Below, in pieces: positions 42,600-54,588 of a DNA stretch of 64,000 nucleotides. A model generated the notes under the pieces. The model ran no database searches. It had not been told where the DNA came from and saw only the letters and a list, made by a program, of their open reading frames with translations. Each line of letters opens with the position of its first letter. The stretch's first letter is position 1. The position numbers and the translations under genes were made by a program. The DNA is from Heterobasidion occidentale. Lineage: Eukaryota; Basidiomycota; Agaricomycetes; Russulales; Bondarzewiaceae. The DNA lies in NCBI GenBank assembly GCA_039111635.1, contig JBCAQO010000014.1, positions 2,418,001 to 2,482,000 of the forward strand, given 5' to 3'.

Positions 42600-44289
42600 G
42601 GTAAGGTTTTCATTGACATGACTGCCGAGGATGAGGAGGAAGTAACATACACGGAGTATTATAAGGACAGGCAATTAGTGATTGATTTTGATTAGGTACC
42701 ATACTGTAGACAGGTCTATTAGATCTATACAGCTTCATAGCCAATGATGTGATGGACAAATAGTTGGTTCATGGTGAGGGTGGAGGTAATTTTTGGGCAC
42801 CAGCTCATGCTTGCAAAGTCATGAGACTAAGGGCTAGATGATATCATAGGAGAGCTGTTTGCAATTTATGAAACTGTGTCTGTAGGGTGCTTGGAAAAAA
42901 CAAGGGGAAGTGAGGTGTGTGGTCCCTTTGATTAATTGCCTCAATTTATTCACTCATTTTATATTGTTGGTAGATTTCATAGGTGTATGTCTACGTTGAG
43001 GTACATCCTTACTTTTAGGAGCAAATGCCATCAACCAGTGAGGGAATGCACTGTTGTACAATGAATTGATGATGGCAACACTGACAGTTAGACCTAGAGT
43101 GAGACTACAAATGTTGCTGTATTTAATATGTTGGAGGAAACAGGTTGCCAGTGGGAGGTTGTAAAATGAAAAAGAGCTAAGCACGTGAAGTGGATCAATA
43201 CAATAACTCAAAGGCACAAGAAAACAAGGAGGGTCAAGGGACGGCTTGTAGCATATTTATAGGTATGAAAGGCACATGCTTATAAGCTCTGTAACCCCCC
43301 TGTCTCTTATATCATTATAGAACACTTTGACTGGTTTCCCCAAGAATCTGCAAGCTAAAAATATGCAGCTTAGGCTTTCCTAAAAGCCAAACATTCCATG
43401 AAGACAAACCTCAGATGCTACTATTGAGTGACAGACCTCTTCTACCTCTTGCGTCTCGCATCCCCCATCTTCACCCCCACAGGTGCACCATTCCTGATCA
43501 GGCCCTTCTTAGAGATTTTACAGACCACATTCACAATCAACCGTCTGTCGCTTGGGAGGGGAGGTAGAGGAGGTGGAATTATAATGATAGGGCACTTTGG
43601 ACGGCCCATTGAATCAGTCTAAAGGGGGTAAGTAAGCCTTGCCAATGAGGACGGCGAAGAGCCCTACTTACCAAACTTTGCAAGTGTGCAGATGAGGAAA
43701 TGCAAGGGATGAGGGCGGGTTGTAGCCGGGTGAGTGGTCAGACAATTGAGGATTGACTGAGAGCACAATTGTGTGTGGCATGGAGACAGTGCAAACAGTG
43801 GTACACCCATCTGTGTGTTGATTTGTCTCAACACTGGTGTGAATAACAGTTTGTTTGTTCACTCCCTTGTCAAGCCTGGGAAAGATTGACCAATTTTCTA
43901 TTGACATAGACAACAATACAGTGTAAACTACACACTGTCCTTAATCATGACGGCCCAGCTTCCACCACCTTAAGAAATTCTCAATCTCCCCACCTCCATG
44001 CCCCATGCTGACAATGACACATCTTACATGCTGCCTGCAGGAGGGCCGACGTGGCCACTTCTACACACTATCTTGCTGTTGCCTAGAGCCACTGTAATGG
44101 CCAAATGATAGACAATGTCAGGGCTAGCTTCTAGCCTAGGGTCGTTGTCAGCACCGGGTGTCAAGGCAGTGGCATTGTCCGCATAGGGCAGGGTCAAGGG
44201 AGGTGGTGCAACCAAGCCCAGTGCTGGCAGTATTGAGATGGAGGGGTGGAGTGTGGCATCATTGTTGAGGATTGGGTGTGGAGGTAGTG
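42600..44289. other. No recognisable gene
   Basis: Short frames occur on both strands (for example 42954-43217 minus, 43428-43622 plus and 43668-43916 minus). None has recognised motifs. No LTR ends or long repeats were seen. From about 44040 the sequence grades into the repeat-rich region. Confidence 0.45.
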
Positions 44290-44646
44290 TCATTCAGGCA
44301 GGGGCGTAGTGAGGACAGGTCAGCAAATGGGTGGCATAGTCAAGCAAGCCAGCAGCATCCAGACAGTATTGTTGAGGGAGACAGACACATTGTGGAGGGA
44401 TGCAGACGTAGCAAGGAGTGGAGCGAGGGCATTGTCAAGGGAGGCTGCTGTTATCATCGTCAAGGAAGCCAGTAGGGCTGAGGGAGTGGACATTGACAAG
44501 GGAGCCACCAGTGACAAGGGAGCTAGCCAGTGTCATCAAGGGAGCTGGCAGTCATTGTCAAGGGAACTGGCCAAGGGAGAAAGGAGTTGCCATCAAGGGA
44601 GCTGGCACTGTCAAAGAAGCTGGCAGAGAGGAGGAGTTGTCCTCAT
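44290..44646 (+). repeat. Imperfect repeat region, left part
   Basis: Many near-copies of a GTCAAGGGAGCTGGCA-like word recur every 20-60 bases on the plus strand. The same style resumes at 46549 after the LTR C1 insertion: GTTGTCCTCAT before the LTR and the CATCAAGGGAAACAGCC block after it together match the uninterrupted segment at about 47303-47340. Open frames on both strands result from the repeats. Confidence 0.65.
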
Positions 44647-46548
44647 TGATAAGCATGCACCTGCTCTGGGGTCCGAAGAAGGTATTCAAGAAGCTTTGGG
44701 TAGAGACCAAACAACTTTAGATAAGTACTAAAGATGCCAACTTGTACCAAATCTGGTTGGCCCTTACCCAAATGACTGCAAGCCACCAAAGGACGTTCGG
44801 TAGCACTTGGGTGAGTTTGCGCACACTTCACATACTTACCATGACCACACAGGAGTCACCAAAGGAGTCTTACAATAGACTTCTACGAGATTGGGAGCAA
44901 ACAGCCATTCAGCCAATGTTTATCCGTAACTTGGACAGTCCTTATTGCTTATTGTCCCAACTTCTACATGGTTGGTCAAATGCAATTGCACACCATCACT
45001 TGGCTATCCAAGTCATACATTTACTATTTCTTTTTTTTCATTAGCTCTCCAGTGCCTGTTCCTGCTACCTACACTCGGACGATAGATACCAAACATTTGG
45101 TATTTTGTCATCAGTGATAGACTTTTACCTTATTGCCTTTGGAACCCATATGGACATTTCACCTACCTTCTTATCTTCACTGTTCACTAGGCCTTGGTGC
45201 CCCTTCGGTACTTACTCTCATTCCTCGTTCAATATTTTACTTAGGGGCTCTGTTTACTATAAAAACCTACATACAACTCTAGAATAAACTAGCTTTCACA
45301 CCCCACAGTTTAGAGCTCATTTGCACTCGTCTCAACCATTGAAATTGTCTTCGTCAACTCCCAAAAACTTGTCACCCTCGTCATTTGGCTTTGTTTGCAT
45401 TTGTACTTGTCTCCTCAGTCATACTATTAGGACCATGTCCTAACACGTGCTTCGCACGTGAGTTGATGGGTTGGTCAAGTGCTTCAGACGTGACTTGGAC
45501 TCAGACTGATATCATTGACTTATTACTATTGACATGCTAACTGTATGAACGCTTACTCGCTGTTCCTGGTTCTTGATGTGGATGGACATTTGTTCCTGAC
45601 CTGGTTCTTGGTTCCTGATTGATCATGATGCAGCCAGACATTAGATTGATGACATGTATTTGTTTATGAATCTTGATTGTTTACTTTGGTACCTGAGAAG
45701 TGCACAGACCAAATCTTGATTTGGCCCTAGATACTTCTTTGTATAAATAGGCGAGATGAGCTTCTAAGAAGCTCAGCTTGTTCACCTGTAATACACTCAA
45801 TCTCTGCACTGCGCCCGGTGTCTGGCTACCTTCCTAGCCCACACTTTGTGATCTCTGTCAGATCTGAGACCTCCTTACACAGTTTGATGACACACTGGCT
45901 TCATCTCCCTTCTCTTCTCTCTCTCTACTCACCCACTACTACACCGGCCTTGCCACCTTCTGTGTTCTCAGTTGGACACCTCCTAGTGTCATCTGTTGGA
46001 CAGGAGAAGATCACCCAGTTCCACCTCATTATCGAGAGGACCTTGAAGATCATCTTCTCAACCTCTTTGAGGACAAAGCAGACAGTGACCCCAAGTTCCT
46101 CCAAAGAGCACAAAGATGATCAATTGTCTTCATTTATTAGAGTCTATTACTCTACAATGCTGTGGACATATTAGCCTAGGGATTCCCTTTATGCATCGGT
46201 GCACGTGATAGGTCTCCGACCTAACACATACCTCTCGTCCTCTCTTGTATATTGTCAGAGCCCTGTGTGGCCCTTGAAGCACATAGTTGTTGGTTGTGGC
46301 ACTACCTTTCTTTTTACCGAACGAGTCCTCAAAACAACCAACTGACTGACCGTTCAGTCAGTGCTTCTGTGTAGTCCTGAACCATTCAGGTGCTATAATC
46401 TCACCCCCCCATTACTTATCAGTACACCCTTGCTTTCTAAAGTTCGTGCTAATGATTCCTTGTGTATTAGATACTAGCTCCAGCACCCCCTGCACTAGAG
46501 GTTGTTTTGGTGTTGTGCTCAGCACTTAGAGACACCTCTAGCGTAACA
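44647..46548 (+). mobile_element. LTR-like repeat, family C, copy 1, split by LTR A
   Basis: Starts TGATAAGCATGCACC and ends CTCTAGCGTAACA. Without the 802-bp LTR A and its target duplication it is about 1095 bp, like the other copies. A TATA box ACTATAAAAACC (about 45257) and a following AAACTAGCTTTCACACC segment are shared with copies 2 and 3. It is inserted in the repeat region; a clean target duplication is not evident. Confidence 0.8.
45425..46226 (+). mobile_element. Solo LTR, family A, copy 3, nested in LTR C1
   Basis: An 802-bp unit starting TATTAGGACC (consensus TGTTAGG) and ending CCTAACA, with a perfect 5-bp target duplication CATAC (45420-45424 and 46227-46231). It has a TATA box TGTATAAATAGG near 45740, followed by the GATGAGCTTCTAAGAAGCTC inverted repeat. 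Both terminal inverted repeats of the family are present, with loops CAT and TTC. Confidence 0.9.
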
Positions 46549-47750
46549 TTGTCATCAAGGGAAACAGCCTCAGCATGGAGGGAGGTGTCCATGGTCATGG
46601 AAGGAGCTGCCAACAATGAGGGGGCTGGCTGCATTGTTGACAGAGCCACCAGCAATGAAGGAGCTGGCCGCATTGTCAATGGAGCCACCAGCAAGGAGAG
46701 AGGCGGCCATCATGATGGAGGAAGGCAGCTGTAGTGAGGAGGAAGGCAGGCACATTGTCGAGGGAGGCCGCCATTGTTGTCAAGGTGGCTGCATCATCAA
46801 GGGAGCTGGCCATTGTTGTTGTGGAGGGAGCTAGTAGAGTTAAGAGGGTTGTTGTTGTTGAGGGTGCCACCAGCAACAAGGAAGCCATTGTTGTTAAGGG
46901 TGCTGCCAGTGACAAGGGTGCTGCCAGTGATGAGGAAGCCATCATCAACGAGGGGGCTGGTAGGGTTAAGGGGGTTGTTGTTGTTGAGGGTGTTACTAGT
47001 GATGAAGAAGTCATTGTCAAACAAATTGTCATCAACGAAGGTACTGCCAGCGATGAGAAAGCCATTGTCAACAAGGGAGCTGGTAGGGTCAAGGGGGTTG
47101 TTGTTGTTGAGGGTGCTGCCAGTGACTAGGAAGCCATTGTTAATGAGGGAGTGGTTGTTGACAAGGGAGCAGGCCATCATCATCAAGTGAACTGGCCACA
47201 GTAAGGAGGGAGGGGTCATTGTCATCAGACCCAACAGTGAGGAGGGAGGAGTCACCGTCAAGAGAGCTGGCACTGTTGAAGGAGCCAGCAGGGAGGAGGG
47301 AGTTGTCCTTGTTGTTAAGGGAGACAGCCTCAGCATGGAGGAAGGTGTCCGTGGTCATGGAGGGCACCACCAGTGAGAAGAGAGGTGGCCATCATTGTGG
47401 AGGGAGGCAGTCACAGTGAGGAGGAAGGCAAGCACATTGTCAAGGGAGCTGGCCATTGTCGTTGTAGAGGGAGCTGGTAGGGTCAAGAGGGTGGTCATTG
47501 TTGAGGGTGCCGCCAACATTGAGGGTTCCATCCTTGCCCATTGTCAAGGAGGGAGTGGTTATCATCCAGCAAGCAAGCAATGTCCTTGAGACGAGGGCGG
47601 CATGAGAGCCGGTGTATAAGAGGGCAGTGTCGTAGCTGGAGTTATTGGCGTGCTTTGAGAGTGGAGTTGTTGTAGCTGGAGTCATTGTTTGGGACAAGGG
47701 TAGAAGAGGAGGCCATGGAAGAGGTGCTGTCAAAAAGGTGCCATTATTGT
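46549..47750 (+). repeat. Tandem repeat region with GTT-rich units of about 125 bp
   Basis: Units opening GCTGGTAGGGT and continuing through a GTTGTTGTTGTTGAGGGTG block recur near 46830, 46957, 47080 and (more diverged) 47475. Between them are shorter repeats of a GCCAGTGA-rich word. Coding sense exists on both strands: the minus strand gives Asn-rich repeats of the type GSTLNNNNPLDPTSSLVDNG, the plus strand Val/Gly/Glu-rich repeats. Neither is taken as a proven protein. Confidence 0.75.
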
Positions 47751-48734
47751 CAAGGAAGAGGGGATGTCAAGGATGAGGGTACTTGCAAGGACTGGCTAAC
47801 ATTGAGAAGGTGTTAGAGATTTAGGCCGTGAGTCAGGCTGTGATGTTTATGAGCATGGTTTAATTGTTGTGAGCTGATATAATAAAATACCGGTGATGAG
47901 CATGCACCCGCACTAGGGTCTGAGGGAGGTATTTGGGAAGCTTTGGTGAGACACCAAACAGCGCTAGACGAGTACCGAAGACGCCGACTTGCACCAAACA
48001 TAGTCAGTCCCTACCTGAACGACGGCAAGCCCCCGAAGGATGTTCGGCAGCACTTGGGTCAGTTTGCACATACTTCACGTACTTACCATGATCGCACAGG
48101 AGTGTGACAATAGGTGTTTACGAGATCGGAGCCAGTAGTCTTTTTTGGCCAATGTGCTCTGTAAGTTGGTCGGTCCTTATCACTTATCTTCCTAACTTCT
48201 GCATGGTCGGTCAAATGCAATCTTGCACCATCGCTTGGCCACCTGGGTTGTACAATTACTTCCTCTTTATTTTATTGGTTCTCCAACGCCTGTTCCTGCT
48301 ACCTATGCTCAGACGACGGATACCGAATGGTCGGGATTTTATCATCACTGATAGACTTTTACCTTATCACCTTTGGAACCCATATGGACATCTCATCTAC
48401 CTTCTTATCTTCTCTGTTTGCTAGGTCTTGGCACCTGTCCGGCATTTACTCTCATTTTGCATTCGATATTTTCCTTAGGGGCTCTGTTTACTATAAAAAC
48501 CTACATACAACTCTAGAATAAACCAGCTTTCACACCCCACAGTTCAGAGCTCATTCACACTCGTCTCAAACTTTGAAATTGCCTTCACCAACTTTAGCAA
48601 ACTCATCCTACTCGTTGTTCGGCCTTGTTTGCGTTCGTACTTGTCCCCTCACTTATACCCCTCGTCCGTCTTTGTATATTATCAGAGTCCCATGTGACTC
48701 TTGAAGCACGTAGTTGTCAATCGCGACACTACCC

Positions 48735-49265
48735 TGTTGTTTGTGGCCGTTCTGGTTGATGTGGCATGGGTGCCACATGCGTGCCACCTATGGGACTCAT
48801 TGATTACTCGCCTCTACAGCTGGGAGCGGCCCTACAGCCACTCCCAGAGCGGGTATATTGCTTTCTTTCCCCTTTTGGACTGTCTCACTTTGTTTCCACC
48901 TTGTCTCACTTTGTTTCAGTTGTTTCACCGGGTTAGCCGGCTGAGGCGGTCCTGTGTGATGTCATTGACACTCCGGACCGACCTCCAGGTGGAGCTTTTG
49001 ACCGCTTTGGAAGGTGGACCACCTGTAATGACCCGTTGATGTCATACCTTCCTATTTCGTTTCTTATTGTTCTCTGTAGCTTAAATACCCGTGGTCCGAG
49101 GGCGATTCTTTCTTCAGACTCTTACCCTCTGGACCACAGGTGCGCTCCCTTCTGTTCGTTGTATCTACTTCAGACTCTTACCCTCTGGACCACAGTCCTG
49201 TCGTTATAGAGCTTCTTTTTGGCACTCTCTCTGTGCCAGTCGCTTCATTGTCACTGCGCTCAACA
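48735..49265 (+). repeat. Copia 5' LTR
   Basis: Starts TGTTGTTTGTGG and ends GCGCTCAACA. Contains two copies of a 27-base block beginning CTTCAGACTCTTACCCTC, about 55 bases apart, and two TGTCTCACTTTGTTTC words. A GTAGCTTAAATACC segment near 49078 may serve as TATA region. Confidence 0.95.
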
Positions 49266-49277
49266 GGTTATGGGCCC
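49266..49277 (+). other. Copia primer-binding site, tRNA-iMet anticodon type
   Basis: GGTTATGGGCCC directly follows the LTR. It differs at one base from the complement of the initiator methionine tRNA anticodon stem-loop (GGTTATGAGCCC). Drosophila copia is known to prime from an internally cleaved initiator tRNA in this way, so the same mechanism is likely here. Confidence 0.6.
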
Positions 49278-49458
49278 TGCGCTCTAGCGACTTTGCTCTA
49301 CACTGTTTTATCGACTCTTTCTGGTCTCCCATCTGCTGTGCCACTCCTTTCTGGCCACACCTCTTTGCTGCCACATCTTCCTCATTGCTTTTCCTGCCTT
49401 TCCCATCGTCCCACATTGCTTCCAACATCTTCCCCTGCTCGTGCCACTCGTGCCACAC

Positions 49459-52400
49459 TATGTCTGACCCCTCATTCGCTCTCCCTTCCGTCTCCCCTCT
49501 CAATAATCGCAACTATCCTTCCTGGTCCAAGGAGATCAAGGCCTGGCTTCGTCTCAAAGGCCTGTGGCTTTTGGTCTCTGGTGATGAGACAGCCCCTGTT
49601 GGCACGAAGGAGAAGCCTGCTGAGGCAAGGGAGGTGGCAGAGTGGAAGAGGAATGCTCAGAAGGCTGCTGGTGCGCTCTTACTTTCGGTTGAGGAGCAGT
49701 TCAGAGGCGTTTTGGATGGCATTGAGGACGACCCATTGCTATTTGGACCACACTGGAGGAGCAGTTCAACAAGAAGTCTGCTGGATCGCGTTTCAACGCG
49801 ATGGAGGACCTCTTTTCGATCAAGAAGCGCAACGATGAGTCCCTCCAGTCCCTCATTCATCGTGTGGACGAGTCTATGCGCGTCCTGAAGAACCTCCGCG
49901 ACTCTGGCTTTGATCTCAAGAAGCAGGACGAGGAGCTCACTTGCATGGCGCTCTTGTGGTCCCTCCCCTCCGAGTTTGACACCTTCCGCTCCTCCCTCAG
50001 TCTCATGGACGTCTTGTCTCGCTCCAAGCTCGAGGACGCGTTCAGACGCGAGGATTTGAACCGTGCGCGTCGTTCTGATGCCACAGACTCTGCACAGGCC
50101 CTTGTGGCATCCTTTCCTTCATCCTCCTCCTCTTCCTCCACCTCCTACAGACGTTCCAGGCCATCCAGGAAGCAGTACAAGTGCGATTTCTGCGGTGCCA
50201 CTGGCCACACTGATGACAGGTGCTTCAAGAGGATCAATGAGGAGCTGAAGAAGTCCAAGCCACAGCAGGCCCACTCGGTTCAGGCCTCTGAAGCCTCTGG
50301 TCCCATGCAGTTTGCAGGCAATGCAAGTTTTCGTTCCCCTGCTCCATCCCCTGCGTCCACAGCGCCCTCACTCGTCACTGACCTCGATTGGAACGCGGAC
50401 ACAGGTGCGACCTCTCATATGACACCCCATCGCCACTGGCTTCGCAACTATCGTCCCTTCTCGTCGTCCCATTCGTCTTGCAGACTCGTCTGTCATCTAC
50501 TCTGCTGGTGTTGGGACTGTGGTGTTCAATCCGGTCGTTGGAGGCAAGAGAGCGCAGTCTGTGGAGTTCTCAAACGTCCTGCATGTCCCTGATCTTGGCT
50601 GTAATCTCCTGTCTGTGCTGTATTTGACTCAGCACAAGCACTTTTCTGTGCTAATAGAAGGATCTTCCATGCATTTCTCCCGGGATGGCGCAGTGTGGTT
50701 CATGGCAGTCGTTCCTGATGGTTCCAACAACGCTTATCTTCAAGGGACCACCTCCACCGTTGTTTTGCAGTCTGCTGGTGCCGCTTCTACTCTCCCTCTC
50801 GATTTGTCCCTGTGGCATCGTCGTCTCTGCCACCACCACCATGCTGGGGTGCAGAGGATGGTGAAGGAACGTCTCGTTACTGGTCTACAGCTCGATTCGG
50901 ACGTGCAGCCTGACCCTGTGTGCGAGCCCTGTCTCTCTGGCAAGATGCACGCTCACCCCTTCCCCTCCACTGGCTCTGTCACCTCCAAGCCGCTTGAACT
51001 CGTCCATTCTGATCTCCATGGTCCTCTCCCTGTTGCCACTCACTCTGGAATGCGCTACTGGATCACCTTCATTGATGAGTTCACCAAGCTCAAAGTGGTC
51101 TATGTTCTGCGCTTGAAGAGCGACGCGTTTGAGGCTTTCAAGCGCTACAAGGCCTATGTGGAGAATCTGACTGGACAGCGCATTTTGGCTTTGCAGGATG
51201 ACAAGGGAGGAGAGTACATGTCCAATGCCTGGGACTCGTTTTGTTTGGAGCATGGGATCGCTAGGAGACACACGGCACGCAATCGGCCACAGCAGAACGG
51301 CGTGGCAGAGCGTGCCAATCGCACCATCATGGAGGCTCTCACTGCTATGCTCTCTGAATCCCATTTGCCACTTGTGTTCTGGGGCGAGGCTCTGGCCGCT
51401 TATGTGCATGTCTGGAATCGACTCTGGACGTCTACCCTCAAGGGCAAGACGCCATTTGAGATGATCCATGGAAAGAAACCGGATGTTTCGCACTTGCGGG
51501 TCTGGGGCTGCTTGGCTTATGTGCATGTGCAGAGGGACAAAAGGGATGGATTTGGATCGCATATGGAGAAGTGCGTGTTTATTGGGTACCCTGACGGCTA
51601 CAAGGCGTGGAAGTTCTACAATCCTGCGACTCGGAAGGTCATTATTTCGGAGAGGGCAGACTTTGATGAGCGATTCTTTCCTGGGACTCGCCACTTTGAT
51701 GCTAACACACAGTCTGCCACCCCTCCTCCCTCGTCTCTGTTCAGTCTTTGGAATGCAGATGTGGATCCGGTGCCGGTTCTGGGGGGGGAAGTGGATCCTC
51801 CTCCTCCTGCTGGTCACCTGGAAGTCGCTCCCATCGATCAGGATCATCCTGTGGCAGACCCAGCACCTCCTCCACCTCTTGCTCCTGTTGTTATCCCTCC
51901 TGATGCTCCCCCTCCTGTCATTCCAGCGCCACCTCCTGCTCTCAGAACACGCTCCAGAAATCGCTCTGCCACCCCTGAACCAGGTCCATCTGTTACTCGA
52001 CGCTCTACCCGCACTCGTCGCGCTCCTGGTGAATGGTGGAAGCTGAGGACGCTGCCTGCAGACGATGATGCTCATTCGGACGCCGCTGAGGACGCCCCTG
52101 ATGCTTCTGGAGATGCAGAGATGGAACCCATTGTTGAGGACGCATTTCTGGCTGAAGTCGAGCGTGCATTGTTCACCTCTGGTGCTGAAAAGGCTGAGCC
52201 GTCGACGTATCGTCAGGCAATGAAGCGCCCTGATGCAGATGAGTGGCAGAAGGCGGCAGAGGAAGAGATGGAGGCCCATGCTCGGAATCGCACCTGGGAC
52301 ATTGTTCCACTCCCTGAGGGCTGCAAGGCAATCGGTTCTCGTTGGGTTTTCAAGGTGAAGCACAACACGGATGGCTCTGTCGAACGCTACAAGGCTCGTC

Positions 52401-53763
52401 TCGTCGCCAAGGGCTTCAGTCAGCGCCCTGGGTTTGATTATTTCGAGACATTCGCCCCCACAGCCAAGTTTGCAGCCATTCGTGCCATCCTTGCTCTCTC
52501 TGCCCTCGAGGACTTTCACCTGCGCTCTGTGGACATCTCCCATGCGTTCATCAATGGCGATCTGGACACTGTGGTTTATATGGAGCAGCCTGAAGGATTT
52601 GAGCAGGGAGGTCCTGAGATGGTCTGTCGCTTGATGAAGGGCTTGTATGGGCTGAAGCAGGCGAGTCGGCTGTGGTACAGGAAGCTCAAGGCGGTACTGG
52701 AGCGCATGGGATTCAAGGCGATCTACTCTGACAACAGCATCTATGTCTATGCCAAGGATCAGGTCAAGGTCATTCTGCCAGTCTTTGTGGATGACTGCAC
52801 TTTTGCATCGAATTCCCTGTCCCTGCTCGATGATCTTGTTGTTGAGCTCTCTAGGTCGTTCAAGCTTCGCGATTTGGGACCCACCACCGCTCTTCTTGGG
52901 ATAGAGATTGCCAGGGATCGCCCCAATCGTCGCCTGATGCTCTCCCAGCGCCAGTACATCCTAGACATGCTGGAGCGTTATGGACAGGCCGACTCGACCC
53001 CTGTGAAGACCCCCATGGTCCCTGGCATCAATCTCTCTGTCTCCATGGCCCCTGGATCGACTGAGGACAAGGAGTACATGAAGAAGGTTCCCTATATCTC
53101 TGCTGTTGGTTCCTTGCTGTTCCTTGCACTCGCCACTCGTCCTGACATCGCCCACACGGTCTCTGTCCTATGCCGTTTCAACTCGAATCCTGGGATTGCG
53201 CACTGGAGGGCTGTGAAGCATTTGTTTCGCTACCTGAGAGGCACCCTGGATTATCGACTCGTCTATGGCCCCACCGACTCCAAGGAGCTCTTCACCTCGT
53301 TCTGTGATGCTGATCATGCAGGCAACCCTGACAACGGACGGTCCACCAGTGGATATGTGCTGCGCATTGGCTCTGGAGCGATCAGCTGGAGCTCCAAGCT
53401 CCAGGGACTGGTTGCACAGTCGACCACAGAGGCAGAATTCATTGCTGCCGTTGATGCGGGCCGGGAGATCGTCTGGATGCGCAATTTGCTAACTGAACTT
53501 GGCTACTCCCTCTCTGAGCCGTCGATTCTCCGCGTTGATAACCAGTCGGCCGTTGCAGTTAGCAAGAATCCAGAGCACCATGGGCGCATGAAGCATCTCG
53601 ATCTTCGTTTCTTTGGCTCAGGGACCAGGTAGAGGCTGGTGTGATTGCGCCAGCCTACGTTCCTACTGCGGAGAACGCTGCGGACATCCTGACGAAAGCT
53701 GTTCCACCTGAGAAGGTGAAGATTTGCTGCAGCTTGATGGGACTGGAGGATCTGCCGCATTAG
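49459..53763 (+). CDS. Copia Gag-Pol polyprotein, three one-base frame breaks
   Basis: The polyprotein makes particle, protease, integrase, RT and RNase H. ATG 49459 opens MSDPSFALPSVSPLNNRNYP. Gag has a CCHC knuckle (CDFCGATGHTDDRC, 50182-50223). Protease has WNADTGATSHMT (DTGA 50398-50409). The pre-integrase HHCC block is LWHRRLCHHHHAG ... CEPCLSGK. Integrase shows Asp in HSDLHGP, Asp in LQDDKGGEYMS and Glu in NGVAERANR. After a Pro-rich spacer, RT has WVFKVKHNTDGSVERYKARL and FVDD (52784-52795). RNase H has CDADHAGNPDNGRSTSGY and TTEAEF. Frame breaks occur at about 49738, 50469 and 53613, each a missing base in a short run (GG, CCC, TTT). The frame then ends at TAG 53761-53763. Length, about 1430 residues, is usual for the family. 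Confidence 0.92.
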
Positions 53764-53806
53764 GAGGGTGTTTTGGACGCTCTAGAGGCGTGGAATCAGG
53801 AGGGTG

Positions 53807-54337
53807 TGTTGTTTGTGGCCGTTCTGGTTGATGTGGCATGGGTGCCACATGCGTGCCACCTATGGGACTCATTGATTACTCGCCTCTACAGCTGGGAGCG
53901 GCCCTACAGCCACTCCCAGAGCGGGTATATTGCTTTCTTTCCCCTTTTGGACTGTCTCACTTTGTTTCCACCTTGTCTCACTTTGTTTCAGTTGTTTCAC
54001 CGGGTTAGCCGGCTGAGGCGGTCCTGTGTGATGTCATTGACACTCCGGACCGACCTCCAGGTGGAGCTTTTGACCGCTTTGGAAGGTGGACCACCTGTAA
54101 TGACCCGTTGATGTCATACCTTCCTATTTCGTTTCTTATTGTTCTCTGTAGCTTAAATACCCGTGGTCCGAGGGCGATTCTTTCTTCAGACTCTTACCCT
54201 CTGGACCACAGGTGCGCTCCCTTCTGTTCGTTGTATCTACTTCAGACTCTTACCCTCTGGACCACAGTCCTGTCGTTATAGAGCTTCTTTTTGGCACTCT
54301 CTCTGTGCCAGTCGCTTCATTGTCACTGCGCTCAACA
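53807..54337 (+). repeat. Copia 3' LTR
   Basis: Identical by eye to 48735-49265. It is preceded by the purine-rich AATCAGGAGGGTG, the plus-strand primer. Confidence 0.95.
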
Positions 54338-54588
54338 TACCCTCTCACTACCAATTGACTCCCCGACCCAACTTGACCGACCAAACATTTGGTCGCTGTT
54401 TGGTGCAGTCCCGAAACTGTTTGGATGCTTTAATCTCACCCTCCTCATTACTCTTCAGTGCGCCCTTGCTTTCTCAAGTCATAACTAATGATTTCTTGTG
54501 TATCAGATACTAGCTCCAGCACCCCCTGCATTAGAGGTTGTTTTGGTGTTGTGCTCGGCACTTAGAGCCACCTCTAGCGTATTACCGG

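Larger units (their letters stand above)
48735..54337 (+). mobile_element. Ty1/copia retrotransposon, young
   Basis: Two 531-bp LTRs (48735-49265, 53807-54337), identical by eye, and a perfect 5-bp target duplication TACCC (48730-48734, 54338-54342). The internal order is gag, protease, integrase, RT, RNase H, the copia order. A primer site follows the 5' LTR and a purine-rich AGGAGGGTG precedes the 3' LTR. The internal sequence is GC-richer than the surroundings. All catalytic motifs are present, and three one-base frame breaks are the only visible damage. Identical LTRs imply very recent insertion. Confidence 0.95.
47894..54584 (+). mobile_element. LTR-like repeat, family C, copy 2, split by the copia element
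   Basis: Starts TGATGAGCATGCACCCGC and ends CTCTAGCGTATTA. Without the 5603-bp copia and its target duplication the unit is about 1083 bp. The flanks are ACCGG on both sides (47889-47893 and 54584-54588), giving a 4-5 bp target duplication, the clearest for this family. Confidence 0.85.

Noticed and set aside
46797..47336. Asn-rich 179-residue minus-strand protein
   Set aside because: It arises from tandem repeats that are open on both strands. Kept as a repeat feature, not as a gene.
49204..49512. Minus-strand ORF over the copia 5' LTR end
   Set aside because: It spans LTR, primer site and gag start of a plus-strand element and has no motif.
50885..52543. 552-codon open frame on the minus strand
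   Set aside because: It is antisense to copia integrase and RT, which are clearly coding on the plus strand. The frame is open because of codon bias.
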